Assembly: GCA_004560375.1 (NCBI GenBank)
Contig: SFVC01000010.1
Span: 3,158-67,157, forward strand
DNA from: a bacterium
GTDB taxonomy: Bacteria; Bacillota; Clostridia; Oscillospirales; Oscillospiraceae
Reading direction: 5' to 3'
Length of the DNA: 64,000 nt
Position numbers and translations under genes: made by a program. A model generated the notes under the pieces. It did not search any database, had not been told where the DNA came from, and worked only from the letters and a program-made list of their open reading frames with translations. This document shows, piece after piece, positions 30,784-38,451 of the stretch (position 1 is the stretch's first letter; each line of letters opens with the position of its first letter).

Positions 30784-30811
30784 GGAACCTTTTTGGCGCC
30801 CCCCGCGTCTA
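30784..30811 (+). promoter_or_regulatory. ECF-type promoter (autoregulatory)
   Basis: GGAACC followed by a T-run (-35, 30784-30789), a 16-bp spacer and CGTCTA (-10, 30806-30811) match the GGAAC/CGTC architecture used by ECF sigma factors. It lies 47 bp before the ECF sigma gene. Confidence 0.8.
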
Positions 30812-30858
30812 TAGGATGTCCGGACAACAGACCCACCCACGAGGAGATGAGACAAGGC

Positions 30859-31353
30859 ATGGATTGGACGCGGGAGGAATTCGCCGCCGCAGTGACAGAG
30901 CACAGCCGCCGGATGTTCCGGGCGGCCCGGTCGGTGCTGGACAGCGACGCCGACGCGGAGGACGCGGTGGGGCAGGCGGTTCTGCAGGCGTGGCAGTCGC
31001 TGGACCGGCTGCGGGACAAGGAGGCGGCGGGGCCCTGGCTGGTGAGGATCGCGGTGAACTGCGCCTGCTCCCAGCGGCGGAAGCGGGGGAGGGTGGTCTA
31101 TCTGGACGACCTGCCCCAGGAGCCCGCCGCGCCCCAGCCCCGGCGGTACGACGGGCTGTGGGAGGCGGTGTCCGCCCTGCCCGCGGAGCGGCGGGCGGTG
31201 GTGACGCTGTTCTACTATGAGGACATGACGGTGGGTCAGATCGCCAAGTGCCTGGGCGTCCCGGCGGGGACGGTGAAATCCAGGCTTGCAAGAGCCCGTA
31301 CGCAGTTGAAGGAAATGCTGCAAAGTCAGGAGGGCAAATATGGAACAGTTTGA
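30859..31353 (+). CDS. ECF-family RNA polymerase sigma factor
   Basis: A 164-residue sigma-70 family protein with region 2 at residues 13-75 (SVLDSDADAEDAVGQAVLQA, then PWLVRIAVNCACSQRRKR) and region 4 at 102-152 (LPAERRAVVTLFYYEDMTV, GVPAGTVKSRLARARTQLK). ATG at 30859 is preferred because GAGGAG lies 12 bases upstream; longer frames would include its promoter. The downstream membrane protein overlaps by 14 bp and is the likely anti-sigma factor. An ECF-type promoter upstream implies positive autoregulation. Confidence 0.93.
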   Translation: MDWTREEFAAAVTEHSRRMFRAARSVLDSDADAEDAVGQAVLQAWQSLDRLRDKEAAGPWLVRIAVNCACSQRRKRGRVVYLDDLPQEPAAPQPRRYDGLWEAVSALPAERRAVVTLFYYEDMTVGQIAKCLGVPAGTVKSRLARARTQLKEMLQSQEGKYGTV

Positions 31354-32290
31354 CGAGCTGCTGAAGGAACTGGCGCAAAAGGAGGAATGTGTTGTGCCGA
31401 AGGGATTTGACGAGAGAATGCAGGACGTGCTGGACAGCCTGCCGGCCAAGGCGAAGAAGGCGGGGCTGGGGGTGGTAAAGACGGCGCTCATCGCAGCGGT
31501 GGCCTGTGCGGTGCTGCTGGGGACGGCCTTTGCCGCGTCCCCCACCCTGCGGGAGCTGATGGGGAGCTTTGCCCCCTACGCCCAGGAGCAGGAGGGCGAG
31601 CCCTATGTGATCAACGGGATCGAGTTTCGGGTGAAGTCGGTGCTGGCGGACGACTTCACCGTCCGGGCCTACGTGGAGGCCAGGGATTTGGAGGGCAGCC
31701 GCCTGGACGGGGACGTTGGTATCTGGGGGCTGGTGGACATCCCCAAAAAGGACACCGGGGAAGGGTTTACAGCCAGCACGTTTAGCGGATCCTTCCTGGG
31801 GTATGACAGGGAGAGGAAAGCCGCACTGTTCGTGATTTCTGACTGGGGACAGGTGGCGGCGGACGATCTGACCGGGGCGGAGGTGCGGATCTTCTCTCTT
31901 GAGAACAGAGAAACCGGGGTGGAGCTACTGGACGGCGGGGAAAATTTTTGCGCTCCAGTGGAGGTCAAACCTATCCCCAGCCTGTCCATGGGCCCGGACG
32001 CGAAGCTGGCCTCCGGTCTCCGCGCGGAGGAGGTGCGCCTGTCCACCGTGGGGCTGTCCGCCATCTTCCGCTATGACGCGGGTTGGGGCGGCTTCGCGGG
32101 AAAGAATGTCCAGGCAAAGCTGGCGGACGGTTCCCTGGTGGACGCCCCCTGGGAGGGCGGACAGGGCGATTTCGGCGCTGAAAGCGCGGAGGGCTCCCGC
32201 AAGGTACTGGTCTGGAACTTCACCGAACCGGTGGATGTGGAAAGCATCGAGGGGATCTACGTGGGGGAGGACTATTTCCCCGTCCGGTAA
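31340..32290 (+). CDS. Putative anti-sigma factor with large extracytoplasmic domain
   Basis: A 316-residue protein with a short cytosolic N-terminus (about 43 residues), one membrane helix (44-66) and an extracytoplasmic domain rich in beta strands, resembling the DUF4179 type found behind clostridial ECF sigma factors. Overlap with the sigma gene (14 bp) indicates translational coupling. The N-terminal segment (MEQFDELLKELAQKE) would hold the sigma factor at the membrane. Anti-sigma activity is inferred from position and topology. Confidence 0.8.
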   Translation: MEQFDELLKELAQKEECVVPKGFDERMQDVLDSLPAKAKKAGLGVVKTALIAAVACAVLLGTAFAASPTLRELMGSFAPYAQEQEGEPYVINGIEFRVKSVLADDFTVRAYVEARDLEGSRLDGDVGIWGLVDIPKKDTGEGFTASTFSGSFLGYDRERKAALFVISDWGQVAADDLTGAEVRIFSLENRETGVELLDGGENFCAPVEVKPIPSLSMGPDAKLASGLRAEEVRLSTVGLSAIFRYDAGWGGFAGKNVQAKLADGSLVDAPWEGGQGDFGAESAEGSRKVLVWNFTEPVDVESIEGIYVGEDYFPVR

Positions 32291-32311
32291 TCCCGCCCCG
32301 CGAAATGAAAC

Positions 32312-32346
32312 AGCGCCCGGCGGCCTGCGATAGGCCGCCGGGCGCT
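32312..32346. terminator. Bidirectional terminator
   Basis: AGCGCCCGGCGGCCT and AGGCCGCCGGGCGCT form a perfect 15-bp stem with a GCGAT loop and T residues on the right, between the anti-sigma gene and the convergent padR-like gene. Confidence 0.9.
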
Positions 32347-32387
32347 TTCGCGTCGGCGCGTTGCCGTCCTGTCCGGGGACGGCGGGG

Positions 32388-32690
32388 CTACGCCACCCCC
32401 AGTGCCGCCAGTGCGTCCCGCAGGGTCTGCCACTGCTTGAGCAGGCCGCCGTACCGGCTCAGCCCATTGTCTGTAAGGCGGTAGTACTTCCGGGCGGGGC
32501 CCGCCGAGGTTTCCCCCTGGTACTGCTCCAGGCAGCCGTCCCGGCACAGGCCCCGGAGCAGGGCGTAGATGGCGCTCTCCTGGGTGTCGGGGAACACGGC
32601 GTGGAGGCGGCGCAGCAGGTCGTAGCCGTACTGGTCGCCCTGGGAGAGCAGGTGGAGGAGGGCCAGCTCCACCAAGTCCTTTTTCAGCAT
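32388..32690 (-). CDS. PadR-family transcriptional regulator
   Basis: A 100-residue regulator with the PadR winged helix: LVELALLHLLSQGDQYGYDL, then ESAIYALLRGLCRDGCLE and KYYRLTDNG. It overlaps the upstream membrane-protein gene by 7 bp, so translation is likely coupled; its own ribosome-binding site is weak (GGGTGG). In most Clostridia padR comes first in such pairs; here it is second. The strong inverted repeat at the operon promoter is its probable operator. Confidence 0.9.
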   Translation of the reverse strand: MLKKDLVELALLHLLSQGDQYGYDLLRRLHAVFPDTQESAIYALLRGLCRDGCLEQYQGETSAGPARKYYRLTDNGLSRYGGLLKQWQTLRDALAALGVA

Positions 32691-33511
32691 AGGGCCACCC
32701 CCGTGCCGATCACGCCAACAGCGGCTTGGATCGCCCAGATCCGGAAGTGCGACAGCCACCAGCCCGGGCCCGCGCTGTCCAGCGACATGACGTTCATGAA
32801 ACTCAGCGTTTGCCAGGACAGCAACACGGCGGTGAGGGCCAGTATGTACACCGCCGCCCACCGGCGATCCCCCGTCCGGGCCTTTATGAGGGCGAACACC
32901 GCCAGCAGGGCCAGGGCAAAGCCGCCCCACATCAGGGCGTCGCCGAACAGCATGAGGGTGAGCGGCCTTGTCCAGCCCAGGCTGTGCCACAGCACGCGGA
33001 CGGGCGCCTCTCCCCACAGCTGGGCGAAGGCGATGGGGTCGTTCAGGAAGGACCGATCCACCGCCAGCACCGCCGCGATCCACGCCGCCACCGCCGCCAG
33101 CAGGACGGGGACCGCCCTGGGGAGCTTTCCCAGCTTTTGACCCTTCCAGCGGAACCAGACCAGCGCCGCCGCCATGCCCAGCGGGGGAAAGACATTGCCC
33201 AGGGTAAAGAGAGCCCTGTCATTCCAGATAACAGAGATGCTGAGAAACCACAAGAGCCGGTTCCCGCCGGGCAGGGGGCTGAGGGCCAGCAGGAGGGCGC
33301 AGGCCGCCATCACGGCGAACGCCGCCAGCCACACGCGGTAGGCCCTGGTGTCCGCCAGGGGTCGGATCACCTTCCTCGGCTTGTCCAGGCCCCGCAGCAG
33401 CTCCGGGTCGGCGGCGATGTCCCGGTAGTCGGCGATGACGTCCTCCGCCTCGGGCCGGGGCAGCATCCAGCGGGCCCAACGCTCCAGGCAGGTCATGTAT
33501 TTCGTTTTCAT
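32684..33511 (-). CDS. Polytopic membrane protein paired with PadR regulator
   Basis: A 275-residue protein. A cytosolic N-terminal segment of about 65 residues (MKTKYMTCLERWARWMLPRP, then DVIADYRDIA) resembles the DUF1700/DUF1129-like HAAS domain that accompanies PadR regulators. About six membrane helices follow. ATG at 33511 is chosen because GGGG lies eight bases upstream; the ATG at 33517 abuts it. HAAS-containing partners are thought to sense or modulate PadR. Exact function is unknown. Confidence 0.75.
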   Translation of the reverse strand: MKTKYMTCLERWARWMLPRPEAEDVIADYRDIAADPELLRGLDKPRKVIRPLADTRAYRVWLAAFAVMAACALLLALSPLPGGNRLLWFLSISVIWNDRALFTLGNVFPPLGMAAALVWFRWKGQKLGKLPRAVPVLLAAVAAWIAAVLAVDRSFLNDPIAFAQLWGEAPVRVLWHSLGWTRPLTLMLFGDALMWGGFALALLAVFALIKARTGDRRWAAVYILALTAVLLSWQTLSFMNVMSLDSAGPGWWLSHFRIWAIQAAVGVIGTGVALC

Positions 33512-33527
33512 GCACATACCCCTTCCA

Positions 33528-33585
33528 CTACTATATTTTTTACTACTGTTAAAAATATAGTAGCATAGGGCGGGACGCTTGTCAA
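33528..33585 (-). promoter_or_regulatory. PadR operon promoter with perfect 13-bp inverted repeat
   Basis: TTGACA (33585-33580), 17 bp and TACTAT (33562-33557) form a strong promoter. A perfect inverted repeat, CTACTATATTTTT (33528-33540) and AAAAATATAGTAG (33551-33563), starts at the -10 and continues downstream, so a bound repressor would block initiation. Confidence 0.8.
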
Positions 33586-33599
33586 GGGGGCGGGCACAA

Positions 33600-33630
33600 A
33601 AAAGCCCGCCGGGGGTTCCCGGCGGGCTTT
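33600..33630. terminator. Rubrerythrin terminator
   Basis: AAAGCCCGCCGGG and CCCGGCGGGCTTT form a 13-bp stem around GGTTC, with A and T runs on both sides. Confidence 0.9.
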
Positions 33631-33651
33631 GATGTATGGAAGCCGTTCCGA

Positions 33652-34188
33652 TCAATAATTCTCGGCGTTGACCTCGAAATAGGACTGGGGATGGTTGCAG
33701 GTGGGGCAGATGTCCGGCGCGGCGGTGCCCACCACGATGTGGCCGCAGTTGCGGCACTCCCACACCTTGACCTCGCTCTTTTTGAAGACCTCCAGAGTCT
33801 CCACGTTCTTCAGCAGGGCGCGGTAGCGCTCCTCGTGGTGCTTCTCAATGGCGGCCACCAGACGGAACCGGGCGGCCAGCTCGGGGAAGCCCTCCTTCTC
33901 GGCGGTGTCGGCAAAGCCGGCGTACATATCCGTCCACTCGTAGTTCTCGCCCTCGGCGGCGGACTTCAGGTTGGCGGCGGTGTCGCCGATCCCCTCCAGC
34001 TCCTTGAACCACAGCTTGGCGTGCTCCTTCTCGTTGTCCGCCGTCTTGAGAAACAGCGCGGCGATCTGCTCGAAGCCCTCCTTCTTGGCCTTGGAGGCGA
34101 AGTAGGTGTACTTGTTCCGAGCCTCGGACTCCCCGGCGAAGGCGGCCATCAAATTCTTTTCGGTTTGGGTGCCGGCATAACGTGACAT
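33652..34188 (-). CDS. rbr: Rubrerythrin
   Basis: A 178-residue peroxide-scavenging di-iron protein of strict anaerobes. The ferritin-like four-helix domain carries the ExxH-type ligands (AGESEARNKYTYF, NEKEHAKLWFKEL, IEKHHEERYRALL). A C-terminal rubredoxin-like site has CRNCGH and CPTCNHPQ. It protects against H2O2 using electrons from NADH through rubredoxin-type carriers. It is monocistronic, with an extended -10 promoter. Confidence 0.96.
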   Translation of the reverse strand: MSRYAGTQTEKNLMAAFAGESEARNKYTYFASKAKKEGFEQIAALFLKTADNEKEHAKLWFKELEGIGDTAANLKSAAEGENYEWTDMYAGFADTAEKEGFPELAARFRLVAAIEKHHEERYRALLKNVETLEVFKKSEVKVWECRNCGHIVVGTAAPDICPTCNHPQSYFEVNAENY

Positions 34189-34245
34189 AAGAAACCACTC
34201 CTAATCAGTAAAATTTCCCAAGGTGAAGGCCTGTGGGATAACCTT

Positions 34246-34274
34246 ATTATACCAGGGGCCAGGGGGAAAAGCAA
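34246..34274 (-). promoter_or_regulatory. Rubrerythrin promoter
   Basis: TTGCTT (34274-34269), 17 bp and TATAAT (34251-34246) preceded by TGG, about 60 bp before the gene. It lies in the gap after the ABC exporter operon. Confidence 0.6.
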
Positions 34275-34282
34275 GGGGAGAT

Positions 34283-36169
34283 TCACGCCCCCAGCAGCTT
34301 TTCCCGGTTGAACTGCAGGGTGTAGAGCTGGTAGTAGCGCCCTTTTTTGGCCAGCAGCTCCTGGTGGTTCCCCGACTCCACGATCTGACCGTGGGACAGC
34401 ACGATGATCTGGTCGGCATGCTGGATGGTGGACAGGCGGTGGGCCACGATGAGCATGGTGCCAATGGAGCGCATCTTCTCCAGGGAGTCCTGGATGAGCA
34501 GCTCAGTCTCGGTGTCGATGTTGGCGGTGGCCTCGTCCAGGATCATGACGGCGGGCTTGTGGAGAATGGTACGCACGAAGCTCAAAAGCTGCCGCTGGCC
34601 GGCGGAGAAGTTGCCGCCCCGCTCCCGCACCTCCTCGTCCAGACCCTTGTCCAGCTTGCGGATAAAGGCGTCGGCGTTGACGTATTTGCAGGCCTCCCAG
34701 ATCTCCGGGTCGGTGAAACCCTCCTCCCGGAGCGCCAGGTTGGAGCGGATGGTGCCGGAGAACAGGAACACGTCCTGGAGCATCTGACCGAACTGCCGCC
34801 GCAGGGAGGAGATCCGGATGGTGCGGATGTCCCGGCCGTCGATGAGGATGCGGCCCTTCTGAATGTCGTAGTTCCGGCACAGCAGGGAGAGGATGGTGGT
34901 CTTGCCCGAGCCGGTGGCCCCCACGAAGGCGGCGGTCTGCCGGGCGTCCACGTGGAAGGACACCCCCTTCAGCACCCACTCCCCGGGCTGGTAGGCGAAC
35001 CACACGTCCTGGAATTCGATCTCCCCCCGGATCCTGTCCACCGCCTCCGCCCCGGGGTCGTCCACCACCTCCGGCTTCAGGTCGAAGATGTCGAAGATCT
35101 TCTCCGCCGAGGCGAAGGCGGACTGGAGCATATTGAACTGCTCCGCCAGGGTCTGAATGGGGTTGAAGAACTTGGAGATGTACATATAAAAGGAGACGAT
35201 GGTGCCGCTGGTCATGGCCTGGCCCAGAAATACCGTGTTCCGGATGTACCCCTTGCCCCCCAGGTAGAACAGGCACAGGATGGAGGACACATAGAGCATA
35301 TACACCATGGGGCGGAAGATGCCGAACACCAGGATCTGGTTCTGCTTGGCCTTCTTCAGCCCGTCGCTGCGGGCCAGGAAGTCCTGGAACTTCCGCTCCT
35401 CCTGGTTGAAGATCTGGGTGATCTTGATGCCGGACAGGTTTTCCGACAGGAAGGTGTTCAGGTCGGTGGTGCGATCCTTCACCACCCGGTGCACCTTCCG
35501 GGTGAATTTACGGAAGATGACGGTGAACAGCACCAGGAAGGGGACGAAGCAGAGGATCATCAGGGTGAGGGCGTAGTTCAGCGCCAGCATGGCCCCCAGC
35601 ACCCCCAGCACCAGGAAGGCGTTCCGGGCCATGTTCACCAGCACGTTGGTGAACATCATGGAGATGGCGTTGGTGTCGTTGGACACCCGGGTCACCAGCT
35701 TGCCCACGGGGATTTTATTGAGTTGGTCGTGGGACAGGGACTCAATGTGGGTGAACAGATCCTGCCGCAGGGCGGAGAGGATCCGCTGGCCGATCTTTTG
35801 CAGGAGAATGGACTGGAAGTAGGTGCACACCATGTTGACCGCCAGCGTGAAGGCGTACAGCGCCACCCAGCGCAGCAGGACGGGGGGCTGGAAGCTGTCC
35901 TTGATCAAGTCCTCCACCCGGCCGATGATCAGGGGGGAGGCCAGGTCGGCGGCGATGGACAGCAGCATGATGGCCAGCACCAGAGCGAACTGCTTCTTGT
36001 AGGGGACGGCGTACTGCATGAGCCGCCGGACGATCTCCCCGTCGGGGATGTGGCGGTCAAAGTCCGGGGCGGTTTTGGCGCGGGCCTCCCGCAGCCAGGC
36101 CAGCAGGAAGATCAGGGAAAAGGTTCCCACCACCGCGCCCACAAAGAGAAGCGGAAAATATTCACGCAT
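34283..36169 (-). CDS. ABC exporter half-transporter, subunit with catalytic glutamate
   Basis: A 628-residue type IV ABC exporter subunit: six membrane helices in residues 1-340, then an ATPase domain with Walker A GATGSGKTT, an unusual signature FSAGQRQ and canonical Walker B VMILDEATANID plus VAHRLSTI. It overlaps the other subunit gene by 8 bp. The pair fits the asymmetric heterodimeric exporters (BmrCD, LmrCD, TM287/288), in which one composite ATP site is degenerate. Substrate likely lipids or drugs, by family only. Confidence 0.92.
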   Translation of the reverse strand: MREYFPLLFVGAVVGTFSLIFLLAWLREARAKTAPDFDRHIPDGEIVRRLMQYAVPYKKQFALVLAIMLLSIAADLASPLIIGRVEDLIKDSFQPPVLLRWVALYAFTLAVNMVCTYFQSILLQKIGQRILSALRQDLFTHIESLSHDQLNKIPVGKLVTRVSNDTNAISMMFTNVLVNMARNAFLVLGVLGAMLALNYALTLMILCFVPFLVLFTVIFRKFTRKVHRVVKDRTTDLNTFLSENLSGIKITQIFNQEERKFQDFLARSDGLKKAKQNQILVFGIFRPMVYMLYVSSILCLFYLGGKGYIRNTVFLGQAMTSGTIVSFYMYISKFFNPIQTLAEQFNMLQSAFASAEKIFDIFDLKPEVVDDPGAEAVDRIRGEIEFQDVWFAYQPGEWVLKGVSFHVDARQTAAFVGATGSGKTTILSLLCRNYDIQKGRILIDGRDIRTIRISSLRRQFGQMLQDVFLFSGTIRSNLALREEGFTDPEIWEACKYVNADAFIRKLDKGLDEEVRERGGNFSAGQRQLLSFVRTILHKPAVMILDEATANIDTETELLIQDSLEKMRSIGTMLIVAHRLSTIQHADQIIVLSHGQIVESGNHQELLAKKGRYYQLYTLQFNREKLLGA

Positions 36170-37943
36170 TGTGCCGCACCCCCTCTTCCTCCAGTTTTTG
36201 CAGCTCCACCATCCGGCGGTAGGCGGGGCAGCTCTCGCACAGCTGGGCGTGGGTTCCCACGGCGGTCACCGCCCCGTCCTCCAGGAAGATGATCTGATCC
36301 ATGCCCTCCACGGTGGACATGCGGTGGGCGATGAGGATGGTGGTGCGGCCCTGGCGGGTTTTGGCCAGGTTGTCCAGGATGGCCCGCTCGGTCTGGGTGT
36401 CCACGGCGGACACAGAGTCGTCCAGAATGAGGATGGGCGCGTCCTTGATCAGCGCCCGGGCGATGGAGATGCGCTGCTTCTGGCCGCCGGATACGGTGAC
36501 GCCCCGTTCGCCTAAGACGGTGTCGTAGCCCAGGGGGAAGTCCTTCACGTCGGCGTCCACGTCCGCCAGCACCGCGGCGATGGACACCCGCTCCCGGTCG
36601 GGGACGTTCTCGGTGAAGTCGATGTTCCGGGCGATGGTGTCGCTGAACAGGAAGTTATCCTGGGGCACATAGGCCGCCGCCTGCCGCACGTCCCGGATGG
36701 GGACGGTGTTCACGTCGTGTCCGTCCACGAACAGGGCGCCGTCGGGCACGTTGCAGGTGCGGAGGATCAAATCCACCACCGTGGTTTTCCCCGATCCGGT
36801 GCGGCCCACAATGCCCACCCGCTGCCCCGCCTGGATGGTGAAGGACACGTCCCGCAGGGCGTCGAACTCCCCGTCGGGGTAGCGGAAGGTGAGGTGGCGG
36901 AACTCAATATCCCCCCGTACCTCCCCCAGGGGCTCCACGTCCGGGCGGTCGGCCACGTCCCGGGGGGCGTCCAGCAGGGCGGAGATCCGCTTCAGGGAGG
37001 CCCGGCCCCGGCTGGTCATGTCGATGAGCTCGGACACGGCCATGATGGGCCAGACGATGGAGGTGAAGTAGCCGATGAACTCCATCAGCTCCCCGGCGTT
37101 GAAGGCGCCCGTCCACACCAGATAGCCGCCGTAGCCCAGGATGATGCAGATCACCGACTCCACGAAGGTGGTCACCAGAATCCGCAGCAGCACCGACGAG
37201 CGGGTGAAGTCCACGTTGGCCTTTTCGTTCTCCCGGTTCAGCTGCTGGAAGGCCAGCAGCTCCTTGGCCTCCTTCACGAAAGCCTTGATGACGGCGATGC
37301 CGGAAAAGCTCTCCTGGGAGAAGTCGGACAGGCGGGAGAACGCCTCCTGCCGGATGTCCCACTTCTTCATCATGTACCGGCCCACCACCGCGCTGGACGC
37401 CAGCAGCAGGGCCATGGGGATCATGGACAGGGCGGTCATCACCGGATCCATGGCCCACATTTTCACCACCGACAGCCCGCCCAGCAGCAGCGCGTCGAAA
37501 AACATCAGAAAGCCGGAGCCGTAGCAGTCCTGCACCGTCTCCAAATCGTTGGTGAACAGGCTCATCAGGCCGCCCACCTTGTTCTCCGCGTAAAACTGCC
37601 GGGACAGATCCTTGGCGTGGTCAAACATCTCGTTTCGCAGACCGGTCTCCACCTTGATGGCCGCGCCGAAGATGCAGATCCGCCACAAAAAGCGGCCCGC
37701 CACCATGGCCAGGATGATCCACACCATGGGCAGACAGATCCGATCCAGCAGGAAGTCCGGGTCAAAGGGGAAGGTCTCGCCGTTTACCGTCACCCGGCCC
37801 TGGTTGACGCCGTTGATCACCTGCTGGTACAGGTTGGGGATGATGAGCTGGATATAGTCCACCAGCGCCAGCGCGGCCAGTCCCAGCAGGAGCCAGCCGG
37901 CGTATTTGAGATAATACTTGTTGATGTGCCGGCCGAAGATCAT
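36162..37943 (-). CDS. ABC exporter half-transporter, degenerate-site subunit
   Basis: A 593-residue partner of the downstream subunit. Membrane domain residues 1-320; ATPase domain with Walker A GRTGSGKTT, canonical signature VSGGQKQ, and Walker B LILDDSVSAVD, where Asp replaces the catalytic Glu, followed by IAHRMSTV. This substitution is the hallmark of the degenerate half in heterodimeric exporters. ATG at 37943 overlaps the upstream thioesterase stop (ATGA) and has GAGGATG nearby. A much longer upstream frame is spurious. Confidence 0.93.
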   Translation of the reverse strand: MIFGRHINKYYLKYAGWLLLGLAALALVDYIQLIIPNLYQQVINGVNQGRVTVNGETFPFDPDFLLDRICLPMVWIILAMVAGRFLWRICIFGAAIKVETGLRNEMFDHAKDLSRQFYAENKVGGLMSLFTNDLETVQDCYGSGFLMFFDALLLGGLSVVKMWAMDPVMTALSMIPMALLLASSAVVGRYMMKKWDIRQEAFSRLSDFSQESFSGIAVIKAFVKEAKELLAFQQLNRENEKANVDFTRSSVLLRILVTTFVESVICIILGYGGYLVWTGAFNAGELMEFIGYFTSIVWPIMAVSELIDMTSRGRASLKRISALLDAPRDVADRPDVEPLGEVRGDIEFRHLTFRYPDGEFDALRDVSFTIQAGQRVGIVGRTGSGKTTVVDLILRTCNVPDGALFVDGHDVNTVPIRDVRQAAAYVPQDNFLFSDTIARNIDFTENVPDRERVSIAAVLADVDADVKDFPLGYDTVLGERGVTVSGGQKQRISIARALIKDAPILILDDSVSAVDTQTERAILDNLAKTRQGRTTILIAHRMSTVEGMDQIIFLEDGAVTAVGTHAQLCESCPAYRRMVELQKLEEEGVRHNA

Positions 37944-38440
37944 GACAGGGCATCCTCCTCCCAGGGGGCGTGGCCCCCGGACAGGTTGTTGGGCTTGGTG
38001 CAGTAGGCCCCGCTGGCGGTCACCAGCAGTTTGTCCGGCTGTCCGGCCAGGTACACCTCCGCGCGCATCTGCCCCGAGGTGGCCCCGCAGCGCACGGTGC
38101 GGGTGCACACCACGATGGAGGCGTTCAGCGGCACCGGACGGGCGTAGTTCACCGTCATGGAAATGGTGGGGGTGATGAGCCGGCACATCAGGCCGCAGGT
38201 GATGCCCATACAGGAATCCACCAGGGAGGCCACCACCCCGCCGTGGACAACCCCCCAGATGTTGGCCATCCAGGGCTTGGTCTCATAGCCCAGCACCAGG
38301 GATCCGGAGGGGGCGTCGCAGTCCAGCAGGGTGAGGTCGGCGGAGGGATCGGGAATACCGCCCGGGGTGGCCTCTGTGCGCCGTTTCAAAAAGGCCAGCG
38401 CCCGGCGGCGCAGCTCCTCGGTTGTCAGTTGTGTGGCCAT
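37940..38440 (-). CDS. PaaI-family hotdog thioesterase
   Basis: A 166-residue single-hotdog protein with the PaaI pattern: WMANIWGVVHGGVVASLVDSC around the central helix (catalytic His-Gly-Gly), then ISMTVNYARPVPLNASIVV. Such enzymes hydrolyse acyl-CoA thioesters. ATG at 38440 has GAGGA just upstream. It sits between rqcH and the ABC exporter subunits and is translationally coupled to the latter. The actual substrate is unknown. Confidence 0.87.
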   Translation of the reverse strand: MATQLTTEELRRRALAFLKRRTEATPGGIPDPSADLTLLDCDAPSGSLVLGYETKPWMANIWGVVHGGVVASLVDSCMGITCGLMCRLITPTISMTVNYARPVPLNASIVVCTRTVRCGATSGQMRAEVYLAGQPDKLLVTASGAYCTKPNNLSGGHAPWEEDALS

Positions 38441-38451
38441 GGCAATCCTCC

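Noticed and set aside
34223..36292. 689-codon plus-strand frame opposite the ABC exporter subunit
   Set aside because: Mirror of a GC-rich coding region; the minus frame shows complete ABC motifs.
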